The position numbers and the translations under genes were made by a program. Below are positions 1 to 9,803 of a stretch of 64,000 nucleotides of DNA, piece after piece. Each line of letters opens with the position of its first letter. The stretch's first letter is position 1. The notes beneath the pieces were generated by a model, which was not told the origin of the DNA, made no database searches, and worked only from the letters and a program-made list of their open reading frames with translations. This stretch comes from Neisseriaceae bacterium (GTDB lineage Bacteria; Pseudomonadota; Gammaproteobacteria; Burkholderiales; Neisseriaceae). The stretch is from positions 310,001-374,000 of the forward strand of contig JAGOQM010000002.1 of assembly GCA_017991555.1 (NCBI GenBank), written 5' to 3'.

Positions 1-353
1 GCGACCAGGTTGCCGCCATTTTTGGTTCGGCAAACCCGTTCATCATCATTTTGGCCGTGACCACCTTCATCATCATCCTGACTGAGTTCACCAGCAACAC
101 CGCCTCGGCCGCATTGCTGGTGCCTGTGTTTGCTGGTATTGCCGAGCAAATGGGCATGCCTGCATCGGTATTGGTGATGATGATTGGCATTGGCGCCTCT
201 TGTGCCTTTATGCTGCCTGTGGCCACGCCGCCGAACGCCATCGTTTTTGGCACCGGCGTCATCAAGCAGCGCGACATGATTGTGGCCGGCGGCGTTTTAA
301 ACGTGATGTGCATTATCGTGCTGTCGCTATGGGGCTACTTCTTCCTGATGTAA
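1..353 (+). CDS. SLC13/DASS-family sodium:anion symporter, C-terminal part (5' end outside window)
   Basis: The reading frame is already open at base 3 and ends at TAA 351-353, so this is the last ~116 codons of a larger gene. The peptide is very hydrophobic, with about three membrane segments. It carries two motifs typical of the end of divalent-anion:Na+ symporters: [10 protein letters not shown] near the start, and [15 protein letters not shown] about 50 residues on, which resembles the SNT-type substrate/sodium site and the following signature. The family imports di- and tricarboxylates or sulfate across the inner membrane; the substrate cannot be read from this fragment. An internal ATG at 51 is not the start, because the family motifs need the upstream frame. 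A strong terminator follows 34 bases after the stop. Confidence 0.85.
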   Translation, partial: DQVAAIFGSANPFIIILAVTTFIIILTEFTSNTASAALLVPVFAGIAEQMGMPASVLVMMIGIGASCAFMLPVATPPNAIVFGTGVIKQRDMIVAGGVLNVMCIIVLSLWGYFFLM

Positions 354-386
354 ACCCAATGCATCAGGTTTAACCTAACCCCATCA

Positions 387-412
387 ATGCCACCCACCGG
401 GTGGCATTTTTG
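387..412 (+). terminator. Rho-independent terminator after the symporter gene
   Basis: A 9-bp perfect stem, ATGCCACCC / GGGTGGCAT (387-395 and 399-407), with a 3-base loop is followed by a T run. It lies just after the symporter stop and ends that transcript. Confidence 0.9.
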
Positions 413-541
413 TATTAAAATAAGCCCACATCATCACCCTAGTCACCGCCTAAGCCTTGCTTCTTAACGGGCTTAGCCTTTACTATTAACCACATCCCAA
501 AGCATTACTTAATCATTCTATTTACTTAAGGAGCCGCTTCT

Positions 542-940
542 ATGCACAAACCAGAAGAAATCATTTTGGCGATCTTAGGCGTGCTGTTCATTGGCGGCAT
601 GGCTTATTTTATTCACGGCTATTACGCTCTGCCCTTGCCATATGGCCTGTACAGCTCGCTGTCCATTGCGCTGTGGACCATCACCCTCTTCATGCTGTGG
701 AAATACAATGCCATGACCTGGCTGTGGCCTATCTGGGTAGGTTTGTTTTTTGCCTGCTGGTTCCCGCTATTGAGTTACTGGGCCTCGGGTGCCGCAGTGG
801 GCCAACAAGAAGCCTTCTTATTGACCACCCCCTGGTACGACACCTTAACCACCAAAATTATTTTATTTGTGGTGCCCACGCTGCTGGCTTATTACGTTGC
901 CTATCGCCTACAGCAAAAGAAAAAAACCAATATTATTTAA
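542..940 (+). CDS. Small integral membrane protein, unknown function
   Basis: This 132-residue protein has four predicted membrane segments (about residues 7-25, 35-53, 58-78 and 105-124) separated by short loops, and a Lys-rich cytoplasmic tail (QQKKKTN). A good ribosome-binding site, AAGGAG, lies about 8 bases before the ATG. It has its own terminator and stands alone between the symporter and recA. I do not recognise the family. An overlapping frame (673-984) is a shadow. The start context, hydrophobic periodicity and clean flanks make it a real gene of unknown role. Confidence 0.75.
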   Translation: MHKPEEIILAILGVLFIGGMAYFIHGYYALPLPYGLYSSLSIALWTITLFMLWKYNAMTWLWPIWVGLFFACWFPLLSYWASGAAVGQQEAFLLTTPWYDTLTTKIILFVVPTLLAYYVAYRLQQKKKTNII

Positions 941-954
941 TCTTTTGTGAATCA

Positions 955-983
955 AGCGCCCGCTCCTGCTGGCGCTTTTTTTA
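955..983 (+). terminator. Terminator after the small membrane protein
   Basis: AGCGCC (955-960) pairs with GGCGCT (971-976) around a 10-base loop and is followed by seven T residues. It separates the membrane-protein gene from recA. Confidence 0.7.
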
Positions 984-1076
984 ATGCGCAGCGCCGTGCT
1001 TATTCGCAAAATTTGTGCGATAATTGAGGCTTATGTTTAATTATTTGTTTCACCCTACTTTACGGAGTCACGCCAC

Positions 1077-2123
1077 ATGTCAGACGATAAAAGCAAAGCC
1101 TTAAGCGCCGCCCTGTCGCAAATTGAAAAACAATTTGGTAAGGGTTCCATCATGAAAATGGATGGCAGCCACAAAGATGAAAACTTACAGGTAATTTCTA
1201 CCGGTTCTTTGGGCCTTGACTTAGCATTAGGCGTCGGTGGTTTGCCACGTGGTCGCGTTGTGGAGATTTATGGCCCAGAATCTTCTGGTAAAACCACCAT
1301 GTGTCTAGAAGCCATTGCCCAAGCCCAAAAAAGCGGCGGTGTGTGTGCCTTTATTGACGCAGAAAACGCCTTCGACCCCGTGTATGCCCGTAAGCTAGGC
1401 GTGATTGTAGAAGACCTACTGGTGTCTCAACCCGACACCGGCGAACAGGCTTTAGAAATTTGTGACATGTTGGTACGCTCGGGCGGCATCGACATGGTCG
1501 TGATCGATTCGGTGGCCGCTTTAGTGCCCAAAGCCGAAATCGAAGGCGACATGGGCGACAGCCACGTAGGCCTACAGGCTCGTCTAATGAGTCAGGCTTT
1601 GCGTAAGCTCACCGGCAACATCAAAAAAACCAACACCCTGGTTGTGTTCATTAACCAAATCCGCATGAAAATTGGCGTGATGTTTGGCAGCCCAGAAACC
1701 ACCACCGGTGGTAACGCGCTTAAATTCTACGCCTCTGTGCGTCTAGACATTCGTCGTATTGGCCAAATCAAAAAAGGCGATGAGGTTCTGGGCAACGAAA
1801 CCCGTGTTAAAGTAGTGAAAAACAAAGTGGCGCCACCGTTCCGTCAGGCTGAATTCGACATTTTGTATGGCGAAGGCGTGAGCTGGGAAGGTGAAGTCAT
1901 CGACCTAGGCGTTAAATTTGACATCGTTGAAAAGTCAGGCGCCTGGTACAGCTACGGCGGCCAAAAAATTGGCCAAGGTAAAGACAATACCCGTAACTGG
2001 CTAAAAGAAAACCCAGAAGTTGCCAAAGAAATTGCCACTAAAGTCCGTGATGTTGTGGGCCTAAACGTTGAGATTACCGAAGGTAAAATCGACGAAACGG
2101 ACGGCACTTTAGAAGAACTATAA
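1077..2123 (+). CDS. recA: Recombinase RecA
   Basis: This is the 348-residue RecA, the usual length. It forms ATP-dependent filaments on single-stranded DNA for homologous recombination and repair. The Walker A motif GPESSGKT is at residues 66-73 and the Walker B region [10 protein letters not shown] lies near 138-147. The L2/DNA-binding region ([10 protein letters not shown]...PETTTGG) is intact. The C-terminus is acidic ([10 protein letters not shown]), as normal. Upstream, 1010-1076 contains a GATAAT-like -10 at 1019-1024 but no CTGT-N8-ACAG LexA box, so LexA control of the classical kind is not visible. A terminator follows at once, so the gene is monocistronic. Confidence 0.98.
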   Translation: MSDDKSKALSAALSQIEKQFGKGSIMKMDGSHKDENLQVISTGSLGLDLALGVGGLPRGRVVEIYGPESSGKTTMCLEAIAQAQKSGGVCAFIDAENAFDPVYARKLGVIVEDLLVSQPDTGEQALEICDMLVRSGGIDMVVIDSVAALVPKAEIEGDMGDSHVGLQARLMSQALRKLTGNIKKTNTLVVFINQIRMKIGVMFGSPETTTGGNALKFYASVRLDIRRIGQIKKGDEVLGNETRVKVVKNKVAPPFRQAEFDILYGEGVSWEGEVIDLGVKFDIVEKSGAWYSYGGQKIGQGKDNTRNWLKENPEVAKEIATKVRDVVGLNVEITEGKIDETDGTLEEL

Positions 2124-2140
2124 AGCACCGACACGCCCAA

Positions 2141-2167
2141 AAACGGATGCTTGCCATCCGTTTTTTT
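2141..2167 (+). terminator. Terminator after recA
   Basis: AACGGATG (2142-2149) pairs with CATCCGTT (2155-2162) over a 5-base loop and runs into a T tract. An ATG at 2151 inside this hairpin opens a longer trpE frame but cannot be its real start. Confidence 0.9.
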
Positions 2168-2216
2168 GCGTCTAAATATAAAAACACCGCTTCACCTGCA
2201 CAAGGAGCAGCACCTC

Positions 2217-3683
2217 ATGATGAGCTTAGAAACGTACCAAGCCTACGTGGCCCAAGGCCACAACCGCATTCCGCTGACCTTAACCGTCTTGGCCGATTTG
2301 GACACACCGCTGTCGCTGTATCTCAAGTTGGCCAATAAGCCCTTTAGCTACCTGCTGGAATCGGTAGTGGGCGGCGAACGTTTTGGCCGTTATTCCTTTA
2401 TTGGGCTACCCTGTAAAGACTACCTCAAAGTGCAAGGAGACACCGTTTCGGTGTACCAAAATCACACCCTAGTCGACAGCCACAGCGGCGACCCCATGGG
2501 CTTTATTGAAGCCTACCAGGCCAGCTTTAAAACCCCAGACATCCCCAACCTTCCTCGCTTCACCGGCGGCCTCATTGGCTACTTTGGCTACGAGACGGTG
2601 CATTATTTTGAGCCCAAACTGCCCAAGAATGACAAAAAAGACGTCATCGGCACCCCCGACATCATGCTCATGCTGTCAGAAGAGCTCGCCGTCATCGACA
2701 ATTTATCCGGCAAAATCCACCTCATCGTCTACGCCAATCCAGCCGATCCCGACGCCTACCAAAAAGCCTGTAAGCGTTTAGAAGCCTTACGCATTCAAAC
2801 CCGACAAAGCTACGCCCTGCCCCTATCGTTTGGCAGCCAGCACACCGAGCCCACCAGCGAATACGGTGAAGACAACTACAAGCGGGACGTCGCCGACATC
2901 AAGCAGCGTATTCTGGCCGGAGACTGCATGCAGGTGGTGCCCTCACAGCGCATGAGCATGCCCTTTAGCGACAACCCCATTAGCCTTTATCGCGCTTTAC
3001 GCACGCTGAACCCATCGCCCTATATGTATTACTATCACTTCGATGACTTCTACATCGTCGGCGCGTCCCCTGAAATTTTGGTGCGTAAAGAAGCCGACAC
3101 CATGACGGTGCGCCCCATTGCCGGCACCCGCGTGCGCGGCAAGACGCCGGAAGAAGACGCCGCCCTAGCCGCCGACCTATTGAGTGATCCCAAAGAAGTG
3201 TCTGAACACGTCATGCTGATTGACCTAGGCCGCAACGACGTCGGCCGCGTCGCCAAAACCGGCAAGGTTAAAATCACTGAAAAAATGTGCATCGAAAAAT
3301 ATTCCCACGTGATGCACATCGTCTCCAGCATCGAGGGCGAACTGCCGCCGCAAATCAAAATGATGGACGTCCTCAAGGCCGCCTTCCCCGCCGGCACGCT
3401 CTCTGGCGCACCCAAGGTCAAAGCCATGGAAATCATTCACGAGCTAGAGCCCAGCAAGCGTGGCATTTTTGGCGGCGCCGTGGGCTACTTAAGCTTCAGC
3501 GGTGACATGGACGTGGCCATTGCCATTCGCACCGCCATCATCAAGAATCAAACCCTTTACGTTCAAAGCGGTGCCGGCATCGTGGCCGACTCCGATCCTC
3601 AATCTGAATGGGATGAAACCCAAAACAAAGCCCGAGCCGTAGTGAAAGCCGCCCACATGGTTCAGGCCGGTTTAGACGCTTAA
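2217..3683 (+). CDS. trpE: Anthranilate synthase component I
   Basis: The enzyme (488 residues) makes anthranilate from chorismate and glutamine with TrpG, the first step of tryptophan synthesis. An N-terminal LLES motif (the Trp feedback site region) lies within the first 45 residues. The C-terminal chorismate-binding half shows [34 protein letters not shown] and GGAVGYLSF. The ATG at 2217 is chosen because AAGGAG lies 9 bases upstream; the frame reaches back to 2151 but would begin inside the recA terminator. ATG 2220 is an equally possible second start. No trpG lies next to it. serB follows after 14 bases, so the two are probably cotranscribed. No Trp leader peptide was seen. Confidence 0.96.
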   Translation: MMSLETYQAYVAQGHNRIPLTLTVLADLDTPLSLYLKLANKPFSYLLESVVGGERFGRYSFIGLPCKDYLKVQGDTVSVYQNHTLVDSHSGDPMGFIEAYQASFKTPDIPNLPRFTGGLIGYFGYETVHYFEPKLPKNDKKDVIGTPDIMLMLSEELAVIDNLSGKIHLIVYANPADPDAYQKACKRLEALRIQTRQSYALPLSFGSQHTEPTSEYGEDNYKRDVADIKQRILAGDCMQVVPSQRMSMPFSDNPISLYRALRTLNPSPYMYYYHFDDFYIVGASPEILVRKEADTMTVRPIAGTRVRGKTPEEDAALAADLLSDPKEVSEHVMLIDLGRNDVGRVAKTGKVKITEKMCIEKYSHVMHIVSSIEGELPPQIKMMDVLKAAFPAGTLSGAPKVKAMEIIHELEPSKRGIFGGAVGYLSFSGDMDVAIAIRTAIIKNQTLYVQSGAGIVADSDPQSEWDETQNKARAVVKAAHMVQAGLDA

Positions 3684-3697
3684 GGAATAGCAAACAC

Positions 3698-4537
3698 ATG
3701 AAGCACGCACTGGTACTACAGCACCCGCAACTCGCCCAAATCGACCTGTCTTGGCTATGGGCCGACCTAAACCTCACGCCTGCTGCCAGCAGCGACGGCG
3801 TGATTCGCCTGGTTCAGGCGCAGCCTTTTGCCCTCAGTGACGCCCACAAGCAGCGCCTCCACGACCTTAAAGTGGAAGTCGCCTGCCTGCCTAACCAAGC
3901 GCTCAGCGACATCGGCCTGATGGTCAGCGACATGGATTCCACCTTGATCACGATTGAGTGCATCGACGAAATCGCCGATCAAATGGGCATCAAAGCCCAA
4001 ATCGCCGCCATCACCGAACGGGCGATGCAGGGTGAACTGGATTTTCGCGCCTCGCTCATCGAGCGCGTGGCATTGCTCAAGGGCTTGCCCGAAAGCGCTT
4101 TAGCCGAAGTGTACGAGCACAAGCTGACGCTGACCCCTGGCGCCGAAACCCTGGTTCAAACCGCCACAGCGCATGGCATTAAATTCATGCTGGTGTCGGG
4201 CGGTTTCACCTTCTTTACCGACCGCCTTAAAGCACGTCTGGGCCTAGACTATGCCTACGCCAACGAATTGGAAATCGTGGATGGCGTCCTCACCGGCAAG
4301 GTCATTGGCGACATCATTGACGCCGAAGCCAAAGCCCGTTTGTTGCGCCAACACCGCGATGAGCTGGGCCTAAAACCCGAGCAGGTGATTGCCATGGGCG
4401 ATGGCGCCAACGACATCCCCATGCTTGAAGCGGCTGGCATTGGCGTGGCCTTCCACGCCAAGGAAAAAACCAAAAGCCACGCCACCCTGTGCTTAGACCA
4501 TTATGGACTGGATCAGATTAGCCCCTGTTTTGGTTGA
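3698..4537 (+). CDS. serB: Phosphoserine phosphatase
   Basis: This 279-residue HAD-superfamily enzyme hydrolyses phosphoserine to serine, the last step of serine synthesis. HAD motif I is VSDMDST (nucleophile D78, acid D80), motif II is LVSGGFTFF, and motif III/IV is MGDGANDIPML. About 75 N-terminal residues precede the HAD domain, matching the longer SerB form with a degenerate ACT-like region. It follows trpE by 14 bases with AAGGA at the junction. The trpE link is plausible because serine is consumed in the last step of tryptophan synthesis. Confidence 0.95.
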   Translation: MKHALVLQHPQLAQIDLSWLWADLNLTPAASSDGVIRLVQAQPFALSDAHKQRLHDLKVEVACLPNQALSDIGLMVSDMDSTLITIECIDEIADQMGIKAQIAAITERAMQGELDFRASLIERVALLKGLPESALAEVYEHKLTLTPGAETLVQTATAHGIKFMLVSGGFTFFTDRLKARLGLDYAYANELEIVDGVLTGKVIGDIIDAEAKARLLRQHRDELGLKPEQVIAMGDGANDIPMLEAAGIGVAFHAKEKTKSHATLCLDHYGLDQISPCFG

Positions 4538-4600
4538 TGATTTGCCTCATTTCGATCGCAATAGCGAATGACTATTGAGTATTGCTCGCATCCTTGGTTA

Positions 4601-4633
4601 ATAGTTGACTAATTTAGTAGGAAATAGGATAAT
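4601..4633 (+). promoter_or_regulatory. isc promoter with an overlapping IscR type-1-like box
   Basis: TTGACT (4605-4610) and GATAAT (4628-4633) are spaced 17 bases, a near-ideal sigma-70 promoter. The -35 lies inside ATAGTTGACTAATTTAGTAG (4601-4620), which resembles the type-1 IscR site bound by [2Fe-2S]-IscR (roughly ATAS-YYGACTR-www-YAGTC). Its position implies autorepression when Fe-S clusters are plentiful. The match is by eye. Confidence 0.75.
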
Positions 4634-4666
4634 CAAGGTCATAAAAGCATTTACAAGGTGAATATT

Positions 4667-5134
4667 ATGCGCCTAACAACCAAGGGGCGATTTGCGGTAA
4701 CGGCCCTCTTAGATGTGGCCATGCACCATGAAGAAGGGCCAGTTAGCCTTTCTGCGATTAGTGAACGCCGACACATTTCACTCTCCTATTTAGAGCAACT
4801 GTTTAGCAAGCTGAGAAAAGCGGGCTTGGTTGCCAGCTTAAGGGGCCCAGGCGGTGGTTATTCTTTGAATAAACCACTGCATGAGATCAGCGTTGCCGCC
4901 ATTGTGCACGCTGTGGACGACTCACTGGATGCCACCCAATGTAATGGGAAATCAAACTGTATGGGCCATACCCAATGTTTGACCCACGACCTCTGGGAAA
5001 ACTTAAACAAAACCATAGGGGATTACCTGTCGGGCATCACCTTGGCCACGCTAATCGAACATGGCCACAACAAACAGCGCTTACACACCGCAGAAGCACA
5101 CCCAATGACGGTGGTGGTAAGTACCCCTAACTAA
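4667..5134 (+). CDS. iscR: Fe-S cluster regulator IscR
   Basis: This Rrf2-family DNA-binding regulator senses cluster supply by carrying a [2Fe-2S] cluster. The winged-helix N-terminus begins [16 protein letters not shown]. The cluster ligands C92, C98, C104 and H107 occur in the pattern [16 protein letters not shown], at the same numbers as in E. coli IscR. The start is ATG 4667, with AAGGTG 6 bases upstream; an in-frame GTG at 4658 overlaps that site and is unlikely. The protein has 155 residues. It heads the isc operon, 25 bases before iscS, behind a promoter overlapped by its own type-1-like site. Confidence 0.96.
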   Translation: MRLTTKGRFAVTALLDVAMHHEEGPVSLSAISERRHISLSYLEQLFSKLRKAGLVASLRGPGGGYSLNKPLHEISVAAIVHAVDDSLDATQCNGKSNCMGHTQCLTHDLWENLNKTIGDYLSGITLATLIEHGHNKQRLHTAEAHPMTVVVSTPN

Positions 5135-5159
5135 CACGTACCATACAAGAGCAAAAACC

Positions 5160-6377
5160 ATGAGCCAAATTAAAACACCGATTTACTTAGACTACGCAGC
5201 CACCACGCCGATCGACCCACGCGTGGCGGAAAAAATGATTCCTTACCTATACGAAGAGTTTGGCAACCCAGCCAGCTCTAGCCATAGCTTTGGTTGGACC
5301 GCCGAAGAGGCCGTTGAAAACGCCCGTCAAGAAATCGCTCTGTTGTTAAACTGTGACAGCAAAGAAGTGGTCTTCACTTCTGGCGCCACAGAATCTAACA
5401 ACTTAGCGATCAAAGGTGCGGCTCATTTTTACCAAAGCAAAGGCAAACACCTTATTACGGTTAAAACCGAACACAAAGCCGTTCTGGACACCATGCGTGA
5501 ACTAGAACGTGAAGGCTTTGAGGTGACCTACCTAGACGTGCAAGAAAACGGCATCCTTGACCTAGAAGTGTTTAAAGCGGCCATCCGCCCTGACACCATC
5601 GTGGCTTCAGTGATGTGGGTTAACAACGAAATCGGCGTGATTCAAGACATCGAAGCGCTGGGCGCGATCTGTCGCGAAAAAGGCGTGATTTTCCACGTTG
5701 ACGCCGCGCAAGCCACCGGCAAAGTCGCCATCGACCTAAGCCACGTTAAAGTAGACTTATTAAGCATGTCTGGCCACAAAACTTATGGCCCTAAAGGCAT
5801 TGGCGCCCTATACGTACGCCGCAAACCCCGCATTCGCCTAGAAGCACAAATGCACGGCGGTGGCCACGAACGCGGTTTCCGTAGTGGCACCTTAGCCACT
5901 CACCAAATTGCCGGCATGGGCGAAGCCTTCCGCCTGGCCCGTTTAGAAATGGATGCCGACCGCGAACACGCTTTGGTGTTACGCAACCGCTTCTTGGATG
6001 CGGTTAAAGACATCGAAGAAGTGTACGTGAACGGCGACTTAGAGCAACGTGTGCCACAAAACCTAAACGTCAGCTTTAACTTTGTTGAAGGCGAAAGCTT
6101 GATTATGGCGGTTAAAGAGCTGGCCGTTTCTAGCGGTTCAGCCTGTACCTCTGCCAGCCTTGAGCCTTCTTACGTATTGCGCGCCCTAGGCCGCAACGAC
6201 GAGCTGGCCCACAGCTCATTGCGCATTACCTTTGGTCGCTTCACCACCATTGAGCAAATTGATTATGCAGCCCAGCTGATTAAAGATAAAATTGGCAAAT
6301 TGCGCGATCTATCCCCTCTATGGGAAATGCACTTAGACGGCGTTGACTTAAGCACCGTTGAATGGGCTGAGCACTAA
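5160..6377 (+). CDS. iscS: Cysteine desulfurase IscS
   Basis: This PLP enzyme (405 residues, one more than E. coli) removes sulfur from cysteine and passes it as a persulfide to IscU and other acceptors. The N-terminus is [15 protein letters not shown]. The PLP lysine sits in [10 protein letters not shown] (near residue 206). The mobile-loop cysteine is in [13 protein letters not shown] (near residue 328). The C-terminus LSTVEWAEH is the IscU-contacting tail typical of proteobacterial IscS. It lies between iscR and iscU. Confidence 0.98.
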   Translation: MSQIKTPIYLDYAATTPIDPRVAEKMIPYLYEEFGNPASSSHSFGWTAEEAVENARQEIALLLNCDSKEVVFTSGATESNNLAIKGAAHFYQSKGKHLITVKTEHKAVLDTMRELEREGFEVTYLDVQENGILDLEVFKAAIRPDTIVASVMWVNNEIGVIQDIEALGAICREKGVIFHVDAAQATGKVAIDLSHVKVDLLSMSGHKTYGPKGIGALYVRRKPRIRLEAQMHGGGHERGFRSGTLATHQIAGMGEAFRLARLEMDADREHALVLRNRFLDAVKDIEEVYVNGDLEQRVPQNLNVSFNFVEGESLIMAVKELAVSSGSACTSASLEPSYVLRALGRNDELAHSSLRITFGRFTTIEQIDYAAQLIKDKIGKLRDLSPLWEMHLDGVDLSTVEWAEH

Positions 6378-6423
6378 CACGCGCTGAGGCCTCAAACCTC
6401 GTACACACACTTATAACAATGAT

Positions 6424-6443
6424 TGGCCAACCCGAGTTGGCCA
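6424..6443 (+). promoter_or_regulatory. Intercistronic hairpin between iscS and iscU
   Basis: TGGCCAAC (6424-6431) and GTTGGCCA (6436-6443) form a perfect 8-bp stem with a CCGA tetraloop. No T run follows, so it is not a terminator. It ends 9 bases before the iscU ribosome-binding site AGGAG, where it could stabilise or mark a processing point. Confidence 0.6.
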
Positions 6444-6464
6444 GACAGCACTAGGAGCATAAAC

Positions 6465-6848
6465 ATGGCTTATAGCGATAAAGTAATTGACCATTATGAG
6501 AATCCTCGCAACGTGGGTTCATTCGAAAAAGGTGACGACAGCGTAGGCACCGGCATGGTCGGCGCCCCTGCCTGTGGCGACGTGATGAAGCTACAGATTA
6601 AAGTGAGCGAAAACGGCGTGATCGAAGACGCACGCTTTAAAACGTACGGTTGTGGTTCTGCCATCGCCTCTTCTTCTTTAATCACCGAATGGGTGAAAGG
6701 CAAAACCTTAGACGAAGCCATGGCGATTAAAAACAGCGCCATTGCTGAAGAACTAGAATTGCCACCGGTAAAGGTACACTGCTCTATTTTGGCCGAAGAC
6801 GCCATTAAAGCAGCCGTAGGCGATTACAAAAAGAAACACAATCAATAA
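6465..6848 (+). CDS. iscU: Fe-S cluster scaffold protein IscU
   Basis: The 127-residue scaffold assembles [2Fe-2S] clusters with sulfur from IscS. The three ligand cysteines appear in PACGDVMK, TYGCGSAI and KVHCSILAED, together with the LPPVK motif recognised by HscA. The start is ATG 6465 (MAYSDKVIDHYENPRNVG, typical) with AGGAG 8 bases upstream. The frame runs back to a TTG at 6423, but that extension covers the intercistronic hairpin and is not part of the protein. Confidence 0.97.
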   Translation: MAYSDKVIDHYENPRNVGSFEKGDDSVGTGMVGAPACGDVMKLQIKVSENGVIEDARFKTYGCGSAIASSSLITEWVKGKTLDEAMAIKNSAIAEELELPPVKVHCSILAEDAIKAAVGDYKKKHNQ

Positions 6849-6859
6849 TTGATTCACTG

Positions 6860-6883
6860 CTGCCTAAGCTCTGGCTTGGGCAG
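6860..6883 (+). promoter_or_regulatory. Intercistronic hairpin between iscU and iscA
   Basis: CTGCCTAAGC (6860-6869) pairs with GCTTGGGCAG (6874-6883), a 10-bp stem with one G-U pair and a TCTG tetraloop. It has no T run. It begins 11 bases after the iscU stop and could protect the iscRSU part of the message. Confidence 0.6.
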
Positions 6884-6909
6884 CTCATTACTGCAATAGG
6901 GGTATACAT

Positions 6910-7230
6910 ATGATTACCTTATCTGAACGCGCTGCGAATCATATTCAGAATTTTCTTAACAACCGTGGTAAAGGCATTGGCATTCGCCTCGCCGTGAGAA
7001 CCAGCGGTTGCTCAGGCATGGCCTACGTTTTGGAATTTGCCGACGAAGCCAACGCCGACGACATGGTTTTTGAAGGATTTGGCGTAAAAGTCATCACCGA
7101 CCCGAAAAGCCACGTTTATCTTGACGGCACCATGCTGGACTACACCAAAGAAGGCCTAAACGAAGGCTTTAAATTTGAGAACCCCAACGTAACCGACGAA
7201 TGTGGCTGTGGCGAAAGCTTCCACGTTTAA
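6910..7230 (+). CDS. iscA: A-type Fe-S carrier IscA
   Basis: The 106-residue A-type carrier moves Fe-S clusters from the scaffold to apoproteins. The three conserved cysteines are in [10 protein letters not shown] and, at the C-terminus, DECGCGESF. The usual LGMDFVDE-like central region reads [18 protein letters not shown]. Length and C-terminal GCGESFHV match IscA rather than ErpA. It is preceded by GGGGTATACAT, a modest ribosome-binding site. Confidence 0.95.
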   Translation: MITLSERAANHIQNFLNNRGKGIGIRLAVRTSGCSGMAYVLEFADEANADDMVFEGFGVKVITDPKSHVYLDGTMLDYTKEGLNEGFKFENPNVTDECGCGESFHV

Positions 7231-7261
7231 ATCGGCTCGTTCTCAGCCCCCAGCTCCCCCA

Positions 7262-7288
7262 GCTTAAGATAGGCAGCCTAGCTTGAGC
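7262..7288 (+). promoter_or_regulatory. Possible hairpin between iscA and hscB
   Basis: GCTTAAG (7262-7268) can pair with CTTGAGC (7282-7288) with one G-U pair, around a loop that itself holds AGGC/GCCT. It is weaker than the two hairpins upstream. No T run follows. Confidence 0.35.
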
Positions 7289-7306
7289 GTAGCGATAATA
7301 AAACAC

Positions 7307-7822
7307 ATGACACAAAACCACTTCAGCCTGTTTGGGCTACCGACCGCTTTTGACCTTGATCCAGCAGCATTAAGCGCCACCTACTTAAAACTAGCGGCAG
7401 CCTGCCATCCGGACAAATTTGCCGGCGCCAGCGCCTTTGAGCAAAGACAGTCGCTGATGATGGCCTCTACCGTCAATGAAGCTTATCGCACTCTCCAACA
7501 GCCGCTTGACCGCGCGAGCTATCTGCTTAGTCTGCAAGGCATCGACGCCGATGATCCTCTGCACACTCAGTTTGAACCTGAGTTTTTAATGCAGCAAATG
7601 AGCTGGCGAGAAAGCCTAGAAGAGGCTCAGCAAGCACAAGACGTGCCTGCCCTACTGGCATTGGCCGATGACGTCCAAGCCGACCTCTCTAAGCTGTTGA
7701 CCACCTTATCCACAACCTTCCAGCAGGAAGACTACGCGACCGCGGCAACGCTGGTTCGCCAAGGCCGATTTATGGATAAGATAACCCAACAAGTACACCA
7801 AGCCCTAGATGCCGTTGCTTAA
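7307..7822 (+). CDS. hscB: Fe-S co-chaperone HscB (J-protein)
   Basis: This J-domain co-chaperone (171 residues) delivers IscU to HscA and stimulates its ATPase. The J domain occupies about residues 1-75 with the HPD motif in ACHPDKFAG; the C-terminal helical IscU-binding domain follows (EPEFLMQQMSWRE). The ATG at 7307 (MTQNHFSLFGLP) is preferred; the frame extends to TTG 7283, but homologues begin near this ATG. No strong ribosome-binding site is visible, so translation may depend on coupling with upstream genes. Confidence 0.94.
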   Translation: MTQNHFSLFGLPTAFDLDPAALSATYLKLAAACHPDKFAGASAFEQRQSLMMASTVNEAYRTLQQPLDRASYLLSLQGIDADDPLHTQFEPEFLMQQMSWRESLEEAQQAQDVPALLALADDVQADLSKLLTTLSTTFQQEDYATAATLVRQGRFMDKITQQVHQALDAVA

Positions 7823-7890
7823 AGTGCGCTGCACGCGCTCAAGCCGCCTAGGCGTTTGATGTCACCAACCCTAAAAGTTAAAGTAGATTT

Positions 7891-9756
7891 ATGGCACTAT
7901 TGCAAATTGCTGAACCAGGTATGGCCACCGCACCTCACCAACACCGTTTGGCCGTCGGCATCGACCTGGGTACGACCAACACCCTCATGGCCACCGTGCG
8001 AAGCGGCAGTGCCGTATGTTTAACCGACCCTGAAGGCCGCACCAGCCTGCCTTCGGTGGTGCGCTACTGTGAAGGCAGCCGGGTCGAAGTGGGCCATGAC
8101 GCGCTATTGGCGCAACGTATTGACCCACAAAACACCATCAGCTCTGCCAAACGCTTGGTGGGCCGTGCCCTTGCCGACATCGGCAACGTCAAGCACTTGC
8201 CCTATCGTTTTGGCAACAGTGACCACATCATCGAAATTCAAACCCGCCAAGGCCTCAAAACGCCGGTCGAAGTGTCGGCCGAAATCTTACGCAGCCTCAA
8301 AGGGCGTGCAGAAGAAGCCTTGGGTGGTGAGCTCACCGGCGCCGTGATTACCGTGCCGGCCTACTTTGATGACGCCCAACGGCAGGCCACCAAAGACGCG
8401 GCCAAACTGGCCGGCCTACACGTGTTGCGCCTGTTAAATGAACCCACCGCCGCCGCCATTGCCTATGGCCTAGACAATGCTTCCGAAGGCACCTTCGTGG
8501 TGTACGACCTAGGGGGCGGTACCTTTGACGTGTCGATTCTTAAGTTATCTAAAGGTATTTTTGAAGTATTGGCCACCAACGGCAACAGCGCCCTAGGCGG
8601 CGACGACTTCGACCATCGCCTGTATTGCTGGGTGCTGGAAGCCGCCGAGCTGTCCGCCCTAAATGAGGTGGATAACCAGCTGCTATTGGCGCTGGCGCGC
8701 GCGGCCAAAGAAAGCCTAACCGACAACGACACCGCCACCATTAACTGTACCCTAAGCAATGGCGACGCCGTTGACGTGACCATCACCCGTGATGAGTTCC
8801 AACGCATCACCCAGCCTTTGGTGAACAAAACCCTCATCCCCATGCAAAAAGCGTTGAGCGACGCCAAGGTCAAAAAAGACGACGTCAATGGCGTCATCAT
8901 GGTCGGTGGTGCCACCCGCATGCTGCACGTCCAAGCCGCGGCGGAACACTATTTCAACCAGGCTCCGCTGAACAACCTAAACCCTGACGAAGTGGTGGCC
9001 ATGGGCGCCGCCATGCAGGCCAATATTTTGGCCGGCAATAAAAACGACGGTGAATGGCTGTTGCTTGACGTCACCCCGCTGTCGCTCGGCCTAGAAACCT
9101 ACGGCGGCCTGGTGGAAAAAGTCATTCCACGCAACAGCACCCTACCCACTGCCCGTGCGCAAGAATTCACCACTTTTAAAGATGGTCAAACCGGCATGAT
9201 GATTCATGTGCTACAGGGTGAGCGCGAACTGGTGAGCGACTGCCGCTCGCTGGCTAAATTCACCTTAAAAGGCATTCCACCGATGGTGGCCGGTGCCGCC
9301 CGCATTCGGGTGACCTTCCAGGTAGACGCCGATGGCCTGCTGTCGGTTTCCGCCAAAGAACAAACCACCGGTATTGAGGCCGCGGTCGAAATCAAGCCGT
9401 CTTACGGTCTTGACGACGAAACCATCGCCCAAATGCTGAAAGATTCGTTGTCTTATGCCAAGGAAGACATTGAGGCTCGCAATCGCCAAGAAGCCATCGT
9501 TGATGCCGAAGGCCTGATTGAAGCCGTCGAAGCCGCCTTAGCGCAAGATGCCGACCTATTAGACGCCGCGGAACTGGCCCAGGTACACGACGCCATCAAT
9601 GTACTCAAAGCCAGTTTGGCCTCGACGGAGGTCAACGCCGCCAGCATTAATCAGCACACCCAGGCGCTCAGCAGCGCCACCGATGGCTTTGCCGCCAAAC
9701 GAATGAACCGCAACATTGCCCAAGCCCTAACCGGCAAAAGCATAGACAGTATTTAA
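7891..9756 (+). CDS. hscA: Fe-S chaperone HscA (Hsp70 family)
   Basis: This specialised Hsp70 (621 residues) binds the LPPVK motif of IscU and drives cluster transfer with ATP. The N-terminus [10 protein letters not shown] and the ATPase signature [10 protein letters not shown] are typical of HscA. Phosphate motifs [12 protein letters not shown] and [11 protein letters not shown] are intact, and the substrate-binding domain begins at about residue 385 ([14 protein letters not shown]). It lies between hscB and fdx in the canonical order. Confidence 0.97.
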   Translation: MALLQIAEPGMATAPHQHRLAVGIDLGTTNTLMATVRSGSAVCLTDPEGRTSLPSVVRYCEGSRVEVGHDALLAQRIDPQNTISSAKRLVGRALADIGNVKHLPYRFGNSDHIIEIQTRQGLKTPVEVSAEILRSLKGRAEEALGGELTGAVITVPAYFDDAQRQATKDAAKLAGLHVLRLLNEPTAAAIAYGLDNASEGTFVVYDLGGGTFDVSILKLSKGIFEVLATNGNSALGGDDFDHRLYCWVLEAAELSALNEVDNQLLLALARAAKESLTDNDTATINCTLSNGDAVDVTITRDEFQRITQPLVNKTLIPMQKALSDAKVKKDDVNGVIMVGGATRMLHVQAAAEHYFNQAPLNNLNPDEVVAMGAAMQANILAGNKNDGEWLLLDVTPLSLGLETYGGLVEKVIPRNSTLPTARAQEFTTFKDGQTGMMIHVLQGERELVSDCRSLAKFTLKGIPPMVAGAARIRVTFQVDADGLLSVSAKEQTTGIEAAVEIKPSYGLDDETIAQMLKDSLSYAKEDIEARNRQEAIVDAEGLIEAVEAALAQDADLLDAAELAQVHDAINVLKASLASTEVNAASINQHTQALSSATDGFAAKRMNRNIAQALTGKSIDSI

Positions 9757-9803
9757 CGTTATCTAGCCAATCGCAGTATTGGCCTTTACATAGAGACAAA
9801 CTC

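Noticed and set aside
2151..2216. Upstream extension of trpE from ATG 2151
   Set aside because: The ATG lies within the recA terminator hairpin, and a good AAGGAG precedes ATG 2217.
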